This document shows, piece after piece, positions 16,424 through 24,787 of a stretch of DNA of 33,987 nt (positions are counted from its first letter, which is position 1; every line of letters starts with the position of its first letter). This DNA comes from Alistipes sp. (GTDB taxonomy: Bacteria > Bacteroidota > Bacteroidia > Bacteroidales > Rikenellaceae), in contig JAFOHD010000023.1 of the NCBI GenBank assembly GCA_017421945.1, forward strand, positions 1 through 33,987, given 5' to 3'. A model generated the notes under the pieces. The model ran no database searches. It was not told the DNA's origin and was given only the letters and a program-made list of their open reading frames with translations. The position numbers and the translations under genes are program-made.

Positions 16424-17140
16424 CTACCACTTAATTAAAGGATTAACAACAGGATCTTCCATACGGTGTGATGACTCTTGAACAACAGTCAGCTCATACT
16501 TGCTGACACCACCCTTGTACTCACACAGGATGTTGATAACAGCTGTACGCTCGTCAATAGTCTTATTCTGCCCAAGCTTAATCTTCATGCGAGTGTTGTT
16601 TCGTGGACTCTGAGCAGTAGTCTCACCACAAGTAAGCCACTTAGCCTCGGGATCAAGCTCCACACGCCATGTAAACGATTGGTTTGAAAGCTTAATGTCG
16701 AAGTTGTATTCTTCTTCAGCTGATGACAACTTAAGTCTACCTGCGCCAGACTTCTCCAAATCGGGGTATGCAAAACTTGATATCTGCAGCGCGTCTTTTG
16801 GCATTGAACCTTTAGACTGCTCTACGGTTACCATCTGTGACTCCTCGCCTGTAACAGCCTTAACCAATACTTCAGCGGTACGCTTTGCAGCGTAGTTACG
16901 CTCGGCCTTAAGCACAAGGTTCTTCTCATCCTGAGTAGCAGTCAGCCAATCTGCAGAAGATGTGGCAGTCCATTCAGGACCTGCAATTTCTATCTGACGG
17001 CTACCGCCACTTGAGGTGAAGGTTACCTTCTGGCCATCTAATTTGACAACCAAAGGGCCAACATCTGAGCCGCCCCCCGAGCAACTCCACATTACCACAG
17101 CAGACAATGCCGCTGCAAGTGTTGATAATAGATGTTTCAT
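16424..17140 (-). CDS. BACON-domain lipoprotein
   Basis: A 238-residue lipoprotein: leader MKHLLSTLAAALSAVVMWS, lipid-attachment Cys20, then a Gly/Ser linker. Two BACON-like immunoglobulin-fold domains follow. The first shows KVTFTSSGGSRQIEIAGPEW, then WTATSSADWLTATQDEKNL and RTAEVLVKAVTGEESQMVTV; the second repeats the plan with FTWRVELDPEAKWLTCGE and RTAVINILCEYKGGVSKYEL ending in VVQESS. BACON domains are found on Bacteroidales surface and carbohydrate-active proteins and are thought to bind glycans or act as spacers. First gene of the cassette with the fimbrillin-like protein and the C10 peptidase; a full promoter match lies upstream. Confidence 0.85.
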   Translation of the reverse strand: MKHLLSTLAAALSAVVMWSCSGGGSDVGPLVVKLDGQKVTFTSSGGSRQIEIAGPEWTATSSADWLTATQDEKNLVLKAERNYAAKRTAEVLVKAVTGEESQMVTVEQSKGSMPKDALQISSFAYPDLEKSGAGRLKLSSAEEEYNFDIKLSNQSFTWRVELDPEAKWLTCGETTAQSPRNNTRMKIKLGQNKTIDERTAVINILCEYKGGVSKYELTVVQESSHRMEDPVVNPLIKW

Positions 17141-17185
17141 CGTCTTTTAATATGTTTTTAGGTTTCTAAATTATTATTCTGAACG

Positions 17186-17217
17186 CAAAAATAACAAAAA
17201 ATTTCCTTACAAAGCAA
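17186..17217 (-). promoter_or_regulatory. Candidate promoter of the BACON-fimbrillin-C10 cassette
   Basis: On the minus strand TTG (17215-17217), 21 nt of spacer and TATTTTTG (17186-17193) fit the TTG-N17-23-TAnnTTTG pattern. The -7 element ends 45 nt before the BACON start. The region is very AT-rich, so chance matches are possible. Confidence 0.55.
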
Positions 17218-17330
17218 GAATTTTATTCAATAAATTTCAAACAACCTCAAAAAAAATGTTTTTTATGGTCAGTAAAGAAAAAAAGCTCTGTGTTTTTGTA
17301 GAATTTGGCTCTAATATAGAACAGCGAAAA

Positions 17331-17453
17331 CTAAAGAACTATCTTCACCTCATAAAGCGCGCTTCCTCGCGAGAATGAGAAAGTGTATTTGTCTGACTCA
17401 TAGATGGACATATCGACAGCTGAAATGATAATATTTAAGATATTTTGCAACAT
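17331..17453 (-). pseudogene. Stranded C-terminal end of a C10 peptidase-like gene
   Basis: The 381-nt gap between the esterase gene and the BACON gene holds a 40-codon frame that closes with the end of an exported protein. Its VDMSIYESDKYTFSFS and final YEVKIVL line up with INMSNYAAGEYVVSLS and YNITIVL at the very end of the C10 peptidase at 13473, with the stop at the matching position. About 30 residues are comparable; codons before them (MLQNILNIII) are not, and a stop lies in frame upstream. No catalytic part remains, so this is a remnant, not a working gene. The rest of the gap, 17141-17330, is AT-rich and shows only the cassette promoter. Confidence 0.65.
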
Positions 17454-17460
17454 ACTTAAA

Positions 17461-17496
17461 CAACAAAATGAGCCGTCTCACAGAGGAGACGACTCA
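17461..17496 (-). terminator. Intrinsic terminator of the galactoside operon
   Basis: On the minus strand a stem of about 11 bp with one mismatch (17486-17496 with 17469-17479) and a 6-nt loop runs into TTTTGTTG. It follows the last esterase stop by 25 nt. Confidence 0.82.
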
Positions 17497-17521
17497 CTAC
17501 TTTGTCGTACTAAAGATAGTT

Positions 17522-18955
17522 CTACTGCACGTTATTCCAGTTATCGGTACGGAATGGAGGCACAGGAATACCCAATACATTTGTCAGGTCGCAAGGCGTA
17601 AAGTTGCGGAAAGCATAGCGCACAGCAACAGGCTCCTTAACCTTAGGACTTGACACGCGCACCTCACGATGACCACTAACGTAGGCATGAGCTGGGTGGA
17701 ACACCTTATCGGCTCCGGCAATCTCAAAACCAACAACGCTCTTGCTATATCCTGGCTGGAGACCTACGCCCACATTCTTCAGTCTTACAATCATTGCGTC
17801 CTTATCCACGCGGCATGACTCGTAAGTTGGTGCAACAACATCAACACCGCCCTGACCATACAAATCACGCATAGCAAAAGCCGCCAGACGCTCGCCTACC
17901 TCATTCTTCTTGGTGGGGTGGATGCAGTGTTCCTCGCCCGTGTCGGTTGTAGCAGCCATAGCACAGTTTGGAATGGAAGCCAACGCACGCAACTGACACT
18001 CAACAAACAAAGGATAAGAGATTGCGCGTGAGTTGCCATAGCTGTGGGGAGCAATCATAGTGAAGTAGAAAGGCATCTTGTTCTCGGTATCACCCCAATC
18101 CTCACGCCACTGCTTCACCATGCGTGCCTGCATCACATCGTAGTGGTCGATATCGCCCAGATTTGAGCAACCCTGATACCACAAGAAACCACGGGCATTG
18201 TATTTGCGGATAGGGGCTACCATTGCACAATAAAGCTCGGTAGGCTTGATTGAAGAGGCGTGGTGCTTGCGCTCAATCTGCTCCTTTGTAAGCACATCCT
18301 CCAGAGCCTTCATAGGCATCCATGACTCTATGCGGGTTCCACCCCAATTGGTCGTGATAACACCAATAGGGAAATCAACCTTACCCACAAGGTTATAAGC
18401 AAACAGGTATGCCACAGCCGACATCTCGGCCACACTCTTTGGTGAGGGACAAAGCCACTCGCCACCCTCGCAATCCTCCTTGTCCACCTTGTAAGAGCGA
18501 CCACGCTTAACGGTAAACATACGTATCTTGTCGGCGTACTTGGCAGCCGAGAAGATATACTCCTTGGCATTCTCCACAGGCTGGCGGTCCCAACCTTGAA
18601 TAGGCATCTGCATATTACTCTGACCGGAACATACCCACACATCGCCTATCATCACATTCTCAAGCGTCAAGGCCTCACCATCGGAAATGGTGATGGTGTA
18701 CTTATTAAACGACCCGGCAGGCGTTGCCACCTTCACCGCCCAATTACCTGCATCATCAGCCTTGGTCTGCACCTTCGACTTGCTCCATGAGACTGAAACC
18801 GCTACCTTGGCACCGGCATCTGCCTTACCCCACAGGTTTACATCAGCATTCTGCTGCAACACCATGTTGCTACCCAACACCTTGGGCAATACCACCTTAG
18901 CTGAAGCGCCAAAGGCAAGGGCAACAGCCACAATCATTAAAAACAGTTTTTTCAT
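17522..18955 (-). CDS. Exported SASA-type acetylesterase, paralogue 2
   Basis: Sialate O-acetylesterase-like SGNH hydrolase of 477 residues that should remove O-acetyl groups from glycans in the periplasm. Signal peptide MKKLFLMIVAVALAFGASA. A small beta domain (residues 20-105, KVLGSNMVLQQNADVNLWGKA) precedes the catalytic domain: nucleophile Ser113 in CSGQSNMQMP, then WGGTRIESWMP and His346 in HCIHPTKKNEVGERLA. The family block WYQGESN reads WYQGCSN here, with Cys263 for Glu. Its neighbour upstream is a close paralogue, so the pair arose by tandem duplication. Last gene of the galactoside operon, 18 nt after the paralogue. The true substrate could be any acetylated glycan; sialic acid is not implied. 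Confidence 0.87.
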   Translation of the reverse strand: MKKLFLMIVAVALAFGASAKVVLPKVLGSNMVLQQNADVNLWGKADAGAKVAVSVSWSKSKVQTKADDAGNWAVKVATPAGSFNKYTITISDGEALTLENVMIGDVWVCSGQSNMQMPIQGWDRQPVENAKEYIFSAAKYADKIRMFTVKRGRSYKVDKEDCEGGEWLCPSPKSVAEMSAVAYLFAYNLVGKVDFPIGVITTNWGGTRIESWMPMKALEDVLTKEQIERKHHASSIKPTELYCAMVAPIRKYNARGFLWYQGCSNLGDIDHYDVMQARMVKQWREDWGDTENKMPFYFTMIAPHSYGNSRAISYPLFVECQLRALASIPNCAMAATTDTGEEHCIHPTKKNEVGERLAAFAMRDLYGQGGVDVVAPTYESCRVDKDAMIVRLKNVGVGLQPGYSKSVVGFEIAGADKVFHPAHAYVSGHREVRVSSPKVKEPVAVRYAFRNFTPCDLTNVLGIPVPPFRTDNWNNVQ

Positions 18956-18973
18956 ATTCTTATAATTTTTAGG

Positions 18974-20434
18974 TTATTTAACATCGTTCCATCTGTCTGT
19001 ACGGAATGGTATGGCGGGCACCCCATACAGATTCTTCAGATTCACCTCACCACACACATTGTGGAAGGCATAACGCACGGCAACAGGTTGCTTCACATCC
19101 TTACACCACACAGTCACCACACTACCCCACACTCTCGCCTCGGCAGGGTGGAATTTTCTATCCTCCCCGGCAAGCTCAAAGCCCTTGACAGGGACGTTGC
19201 TCCATGGAGCCAAGCCCTGAGGTGCATTCTTCATCTTCACCAGCACCTTGCCATCCTCCTTCACTTCGTGCGACTCATACTGCGGGGCCTTGGCTTCAAA
19301 ACCCTTCGCCCCATATGTCTGCGCCAGAGCCAAAGCTGCCAGACGCTCGCCAATTTCAAATTTCTTGGGAGGGTGCAGACATGTGGCATCTCCAAGGTCA
19401 GTAGTTGCCGCCATGCCACTGTTGGGGATAATATTCATAGCTCGCTCCTGACACTCCACAAACAATGGCAGAGTGGTATCAGTGTATGAATTACAATAGA
19501 AGTATGACGGTATCATCACATAATAGAACGGCATCTGCGCATCACTATCACCCCAATCCTCACGCCACTGCTTTGCCATGCGAGCCAGCATGATGTCGTA
19601 ATGGTCAATATCGCCCAGATAATCAAGACTCTGGTAACCCAGGTTAGCCTCACACTGATACCAAAGGAATCCCTTTGCTTTGAAATCACGTATGGGGGCT
19701 ATCATGCCGCAATAAAGTTCCGAGGGAGTCAGGGGATGCAACGTATGCTTATGCTTAATCTGCTCCTCAGTGGCAATCTCGCGCAAGGCATCCAGCGGCA
19801 TCCACGTCTCAACGCGAGAGCCACCCCAGCCGGCAGTGATAATGCCTATGGGATAGTCAAGGTGATGCGAGAGCTCATGAGCAAAGAAATATGCCACAGC
19901 CGAGGTCTCCGCCACGCTCTGCGGCGCAGCCTCACGCCACTCACCCACACAATCATCCAACTCCTTGTCATAGGAGCGAGCTTTCTGTACGGTGAACATT
20001 CTTATCTTGTCCTTCATGGCTCCGGCACGGCGAATGAAGGTCATGGAGTTCTCTATAGGCTGGTGCATATAACCCTTCACCGGCATCTCCATATTACTCT
20101 GCCCGACACACACCCACACATCGCCAAACATCACATTCTCGAGTCTTAACTCCTCGCCATCCGATATGGTGATGGTATGCTTGGAATACGAGCCCGCAGG
20201 TGTTGCCACCTTCACCGACCAATTACCCTTGTCGTCCGCCTTCGTCTTAATCTTTCCCTTCGCCCACGACACCACAACGGTAACACTCCTGTCTGCTTCA
20301 CTCTTGCCCCACAAACGCACCTCGGCATTCTGTTGCATAACCATGTTACTACCCAATATCTTGGGTAAAACAATGGTAGCCGATGCGCTCCACATGAGGC
20401 ACACGGCTACCAATGACATTATAAATTTCTTCAT
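18974..20434 (-). CDS. Exported SASA-type acetylesterase, paralogue 1
   Basis: A 486-residue paralogue of the next gene with the same plan: signal peptide MKKFIMSLVAVCLMWSASA, beta domain (KILGSNMVMQQNAEVRLWGKS), nucleophile Ser in CVGQSNMEMP, WGGSRVETWMP and the late His in TCLHPPKKFEIGERLA. The ATG at 20434 is chosen because it starts the signal peptide; the frame runs back into galK. The WYQGESN block reads WYQCEAN and is followed by an insertion (LGYQSLDYL) that the paralogue lacks, so the two may differ in substrate. It starts 10 nt after galK, which ties acetyl removal to galactose use. Confidence 0.87.
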   Translation of the reverse strand: MKKFIMSLVAVCLMWSASATIVLPKILGSNMVMQQNAEVRLWGKSEADRSVTVVVSWAKGKIKTKADDKGNWSVKVATPAGSYSKHTITISDGEELRLENVMFGDVWVCVGQSNMEMPVKGYMHQPIENSMTFIRRAGAMKDKIRMFTVQKARSYDKELDDCVGEWREAAPQSVAETSAVAYFFAHELSHHLDYPIGIITAGWGGSRVETWMPLDALREIATEEQIKHKHTLHPLTPSELYCGMIAPIRDFKAKGFLWYQCEANLGYQSLDYLGDIDHYDIMLARMAKQWREDWGDSDAQMPFYYVMIPSYFYCNSYTDTTLPLFVECQERAMNIIPNSGMAATTDLGDATCLHPPKKFEIGERLAALALAQTYGAKGFEAKAPQYESHEVKEDGKVLVKMKNAPQGLAPWSNVPVKGFELAGEDRKFHPAEARVWGSVVTVWCKDVKQPVAVRYAFHNVCGEVNLKNLYGVPAIPFRTDRWNDVK

Positions 20435-20444
20435 AAGTATAAAC

Positions 20445-21587
20445 TTACTCCAACTTACGAGCGCCATCAGAGATTACTACGTCGTAAACCTTTGGCTCGT
20501 GACCATAAGCTGCATTGAACTTCTCCTTTGCAGTTGCAATGAAGTTGTCATAGAGGTCGGCCTTCACGAGGTTGATTGTACAACCGCCGAAGCCACCACC
20601 CATGATACGAGAACCTGTTACGCCACACTCCTTAGCGATAGTTGCCAGCAAGTCGAGCTCCTCGCAGCTAACCTCGTAATCCTTTGACATACCCCAGTGA
20701 GTCTCGTACATACGTGCGCCAACAGTCTCCAAATCGCCAGCCTCCAAAGCTGCACATACGTCAAGCACACGCTTCTCCTCGCCAATTACGTAGCGAGCGC
20801 GCATGTAATCCTCCTCGGAAATCTCACCCTTGATAGCATCCAACTGCTCCATAGAGGCACCACGCAAAGTCTCCTGACCGAGCTTGGCAGCAACTCGCTC
20901 GCAAGACTCACGACGCTTGTTGTATGGTGAGCCCACCAACTCATGCTTCACAACTGAATCGAGCAGTACCAAGCGATAGCCATAAGCCTCGGGATCGAAT
21001 GGGAAGTAAGCATACTCTGAAGAGAGGCAATCCAAACGCATCAGGTTGCCCTTCTTGCCGTGTACTGATGCAAACTGGTCCATGATACCACACTTAACAC
21101 CGCAGTAGTTGTGCTCGGTAGATTGACCGATGCGAGCCAACTCGAACTTATCAATCTTATCCTCGTTGTAGATGTGGTTCAACGCAAAAGCGAATGTTGA
21201 TTCCAGAGCTGCTGAAGATGAAAGACCAGCACCCAGAGGCACATCACCACCAAAAGCTGTATCAAAGCCCTCAACCTTGCCACCACGCTTCAAAATCTCG
21301 CGTGCAACGCCGAAGATGTAGCAAGCCCATGACTGTGCAGGCTTATCCTCCTCGTTAAGACCAAACTCTGCATAATCCTGCAAATCAACAGAATAAGCAC
21401 GAATCTTATCTGTGCCATTAGGCTTAATCTCTGCTACCATACCCTTATCGATAGCACCTGGGAATACGAAACCACCATTGTAGTCAGTATGCTCACCGAT
21501 AAGGTTGATACGACCTGGAGATGTGTAAAGTTCACCTGTAGTACCGAACTTCTCGGCAAATTTCTCTCTAATTAACTGAATGTCCAT
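20445..21587 (-). CDS. galK: Galactokinase
   Basis: Phosphorylates alpha-D-galactose to galactose 1-phosphate with ATP, the entry step of the Leloir pathway in the cytoplasm. The 380-residue GHMP kinase has the galactokinase signature GRINLIGEHTDYNGG near residue 30, the ATP loop VPLGAGLSSSAALE, the catalytic-Asp region CGIMDQFASVHG, and the C-terminal motif MGGGFGGCTI. All expected residues are present. It is the only clearly cytoplasmic enzyme of the operon. No galT or galE lies in the window. The start ATG follows an A-rich run much like that before gcvT. Confidence 0.97.
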   Translation of the reverse strand: MDIQLIREKFAEKFGTTGELYTSPGRINLIGEHTDYNGGFVFPGAIDKGMVAEIKPNGTDKIRAYSVDLQDYAEFGLNEEDKPAQSWACYIFGVAREILKRGGKVEGFDTAFGGDVPLGAGLSSSAALESTFAFALNHIYNEDKIDKFELARIGQSTEHNYCGVKCGIMDQFASVHGKKGNLMRLDCLSSEYAYFPFDPEAYGYRLVLLDSVVKHELVGSPYNKRRESCERVAAKLGQETLRGASMEQLDAIKGEISEEDYMRARYVIGEEKRVLDVCAALEAGDLETVGARMYETHWGMSKDYEVSCEELDLLATIAKECGVTGSRIMGGGFGGCTINLVKADLYDNFIATAKEKFNAAYGHEPKVYDVVISDGARKLE

Positions 21588-21612
21588 AATTTTAAGTTTT
21601 AAGTATTTGTTA

Positions 21613-23616
21613 TTAAAGTTTTACGTTGATTGTCTTTCCTTGTTTGATTGTAAAGATTTGCTGCTTACCGCCCTTGTCATTCACCTCAACACGCAGTTTG
21701 TCACCGCCCACGCGCTTCACCTCGATGTTAAAATTACCACCAAAAGCACGCACGTTCTTAAGCGACGCATAATCCCATGTAGAGGGGATTTCGGGTTTAA
21801 GCTCAAAGCTACGCATGCCCGTAGGTCGAATGCCGAACATACCCTCGGTAATGATGCGGCAGTAGAGTCCGCTCTCGGCAGAGAGATGACGCTGACTGCC
21901 CTCGGGCCACGCCTCAATAGGATAAGGTACATGGTCGCCAAGCAAACGACGGGTTGAGTAGTACGACAACTGCTCGGTAATAAAATTTGCATGGCCTGCG
22001 GCATAGGCTCCCCTGAAGGCATAGAGCGTAGAGCGGTCCCAGAAGGTCTTGCTGCCCTGCGCAGTAAGGAGGCCATCCTTGGTGTAGAGATCCGACTTGA
22101 ACATCGCATCAATTGTAGCATCGGCCCTATCGTAGATACCCACACACAGAGGCATGCAAATCCATGAACGCAGGATATCGTTACCCTCATAGTAGCGATA
22201 CGTCTCATAACCCTGCACGGTAGCTCCGAAATGCGACTCAATAGCGGCACGCATGAGCTTTGCGCGCTTCTGATAGTCAGCAACGAGCTTTGGACTCTTG
22301 CCAAGTTCCTTACCCAGATATGCTGCCGAAATCAGGGCATCATAATAGAGTGTAGATGTGCATAGGTTGGCATCTCCTGCGGGGAAACGACCCTCCAGCT
22401 CGTCACGGTCCGACTTCACAACCCCCTTGTCATTGATCTGACGACGGCAATACTCGAGGCACCACTCAATAAGTGGCCACAGCTGCTCTGCCTCGGCCCT
22501 ATCGGCACGAGTCAAGGCGTAACGTGATGCTCCATATGCAATCATGGCTCCATCGCCACGGTCGCCTGCGCCATTCCAAATATCATCGCCCTCGGCAATG
22601 ATTGAACTTGGGATAGGACGCCACTCATCATTCATGAAGCGGGCAAAATGGAGGTATGAGTTCAGTGCCGACTCATTACCCACCTGATAACCTGTGAATG
22701 GGAAGAATGGATTGACATACTCGGCCTGGTCGTTTGCCCAAATTGCGGCATAGTAACTCTCGCCACCAGGAGCATGCATATATCCACCCTTTGTCTTGCA
22801 GATGCTCTCGCTGGCACGAATCTTGGCGAAGCGGAACTCGGTATCTATAACATCGTCGGGAGTATCAAGCACAAGGTTGCTATCCATAACCTCGAGGAAC
22901 GCCTGACGCTGGGCATAGAGCTGCTTTACGTCAAGCTCGGCAGCACTTGCCTGTCCCATCTCAAGGCCCTCAATCATAAGGTCGAACTCAACCTTCTCGC
23001 CCGGCTTGAGATAATAGACTCCACCACCCTTTGTGGTCGAAAGAATACGGTATGAACCCTTCACACCCTTCTTGGGATCGGTCAGAATCTCCTGCTCAAG
23101 TTTTGGAATCTGCAAGATGTAATCCACAGTACCGTTGTTGCGAAGCACATAATGCTCACACATCATAGCCTGCTCCATGGTGGGGAAAATCTGTCTATCA
23201 ACCTCCAAGCCATAGGCTCCGCCATGATGATCCTCAACGACACGCATACCACCATTAATCTCCACAAAACGAGTGGTAAACTTAAGGTGGTTGTTGTTAT
23301 TGATACGCAACTGCGCCACAACATCCAGTGCCTGACGAATCATCAAGCTTGCGTGCGTATTGTTTGGCACGCGACGCAACATGGGAAACACCAACGAGCG
23401 GTCGAGTGTAAACTTCTGCTCCTCATCAATGCCCCAATAGAGTACCGTAGCCATCATCTTGCCACTCATCTCAATATGGTCAGAGTGGGGATAACGCCCC
23501 TGGGTGACCTCCATGCGTATGGTCTTTCCGTCAGGCTGGATAGTCCAGCGATTTTGAGCCATTGCCGTGCAACACAGAAGTGTTGCAACAGCAATAGCCA
23601 ACAATCTTTTAATCAT
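21613..23616 (-). CDS. Exported six-hairpin glycosidase-like protein
   Basis: A 667-residue protein with signal peptide MIKRLLAIAVATLLCCTAMA. The first 230 residues are beta-rich, as in the N-terminal sandwich of many (alpha/alpha)6 enzymes. The rest reads as an (alpha/alpha)6 barrel: GGESYYAAIWANDQAEYVNP, IIAEGDDIWNGAGDRGDGAM, PLIEWCLEYCRRQI, LYYDALISAAYLGKELG, WDRSTLYAFRGAYAAGHANF and HLSAESGLYCRIITEGMFGI. Acidic residues in WANDQAEY and GAGDRGDG are candidate catalysts. A short beta domain closes the chain. I cannot assign a GH family; the setting between an epimerase and galactokinase suggests release of a galactose-containing or linked sugar. Confidence 0.7.
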   Translation of the reverse strand: MIKRLLAIAVATLLCCTAMAQNRWTIQPDGKTIRMEVTQGRYPHSDHIEMSGKMMATVLYWGIDEEQKFTLDRSLVFPMLRRVPNNTHASLMIRQALDVVAQLRINNNNHLKFTTRFVEINGGMRVVEDHHGGAYGLEVDRQIFPTMEQAMMCEHYVLRNNGTVDYILQIPKLEQEILTDPKKGVKGSYRILSTTKGGGVYYLKPGEKVEFDLMIEGLEMGQASAAELDVKQLYAQRQAFLEVMDSNLVLDTPDDVIDTEFRFAKIRASESICKTKGGYMHAPGGESYYAAIWANDQAEYVNPFFPFTGYQVGNESALNSYLHFARFMNDEWRPIPSSIIAEGDDIWNGAGDRGDGAMIAYGASRYALTRADRAEAEQLWPLIEWCLEYCRRQINDKGVVKSDRDELEGRFPAGDANLCTSTLYYDALISAAYLGKELGKSPKLVADYQKRAKLMRAAIESHFGATVQGYETYRYYEGNDILRSWICMPLCVGIYDRADATIDAMFKSDLYTKDGLLTAQGSKTFWDRSTLYAFRGAYAAGHANFITEQLSYYSTRRLLGDHVPYPIEAWPEGSQRHLSAESGLYCRIITEGMFGIRPTGMRSFELKPEIPSTWDYASLKNVRAFGGNFNIEVKRVGGDKLRVEVNDKGGKQQIFTIKQGKTINVKL

Positions 23617-23621
23617 ATGAA

Positions 23622-24764
23622 TTATTTAGTGTAGAACTTATAAACACAAGTCTGAGTGTACTCCTCACTTGGGTTCAAAACGATAGATGGGAAGTTGTCG
23701 TGGTTAGGTGCATCAGGATACTTCTGAGTCTCCAGAGCAACAGACTCACGGAATGCCAATGGCTTGCCATACTTACCGTTGTAAGTGCCATCAAAGAAGT
23801 TACCGCTATAGAACTGGATGGCAACCTGATCGGTAGCAACGTCCATGCAACGACCCGAAGTTGGATCGTAGAGTGTGGCAACAGTCTCAACCTGACCATT
23901 ATCCTCGCGCTCCAGCACCCAGTTCATATCGTAACCCTTACCATTGATAAGCTGCTCGTTATCAGCCTCAATACGGTCACCAATGGCTGTTGGCTGACGG
24001 AAATCAAATGGAGTGCCCTCAACTGGAAGAATCTCACCTGTTGGAATCAATGCAGCATCGGTTGGGGTGATGCGGTCAGCCTTCAAAGTAAGAACGTGGT
24101 CAAGGATTGTACCACCTGCCTCGCCCTTGAGATTGAAGAATGAGTGGTGAGAAAGGTTACATACGGTTGGAGCATCGGTGTTAGCAGAATAGGTAACAAC
24201 GAACTCATTGTCAGCTGTCAAAGCATACTTCATGGTGATATCAAGGTTACCAGGGAAACCATCCATGCCATCGGGTACTACAAGGTGCAGAGTGATAGAC
24301 TCTGGTTTAACCTCCATAACATCCCAAACGAGCATATCGATACCCTTCAAGCCACCATGCAATGTGTGACCGTTGTTGTTGAGTGGAGTGTTGTACTCCT
24401 TGCCCTCCAAAGTGAACTTACCATAACCGATACGGTTAGCTACACGACCTACGGGAGCGCCCAAGAAACGCTCGCCTGTGTTGTTGATGTAACGGTCCAA
24501 AGACTCATAACCCAACACGATATCAGCCTTCTTACCCTCACGGTCAGGAGCCCACAATGATACTACACGACCACCGAAGTTAGTCACCTGCATAGTCAAA
24601 TCACCGTTGCACAAAGTGTAAAGATCAACCTTCTTACCCTCAACCTCCTGCTGGAAGTTCTCGGCCTTAATCAACTCTACTCCACAGCAACCATCGCACT
24701 GCTTCTTTCCGCAGCAGCTTGCCAACATGGCAACAACTGCCAACGCACATAAAATCTTCTTCAT
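23622..24764 (-). CDS. galM: Aldose 1-epimerase (galactose mutarotase), lipoprotein
   Basis: Interconverts beta- and alpha-galactose so that GalK can use it. The 380-residue protein carries a lipoprotein leader (MKKILCALAVVAMLAS, Cys17), so it sits in a membrane facing the periplasm, as is common for epimerases of this phylum. Family residues: GAPVGRVANRI, the His of NGHTLHGGLKG, the catalytic His in NLSHHSFFNLKG, and the catalytic Glu in ALETQKYPDAPNH near the C-terminus. Directly after the lipobox there is an unusual CCGKKQCDGCCG stretch with five cysteines counting the lipidated one. It lies 23 nt after GH2 paralogue 2 and 5 nt before the six-hairpin gene. Confidence 0.95.
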   Translation of the reverse strand: MKKILCALAVVAMLASCCGKKQCDGCCGVELIKAENFQQEVEGKKVDLYTLCNGDLTMQVTNFGGRVVSLWAPDREGKKADIVLGYESLDRYINNTGERFLGAPVGRVANRIGYGKFTLEGKEYNTPLNNNGHTLHGGLKGIDMLVWDVMEVKPESITLHLVVPDGMDGFPGNLDITMKYALTADNEFVVTYSANTDAPTVCNLSHHSFFNLKGEAGGTILDHVLTLKADRITPTDAALIPTGEILPVEGTPFDFRQPTAIGDRIEADNEQLINGKGYDMNWVLEREDNGQVETVATLYDPTSGRCMDVATDQVAIQFYSGNFFDGTYNGKYGKPLAFRESVALETQKYPDAPNHDNFPSIVLNPSEEYTQTCVYKFYTK

Positions 24765-24787
24765 TGTTCTAATATTTTTAGTTTTAA

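Noticed and set aside
17522-20434. Sialic acid catabolism locus
   Set aside because: Apart from the SASA-type name there is no sialidase, lyase or transporter for sialic acid; the neighbours point to galactose.
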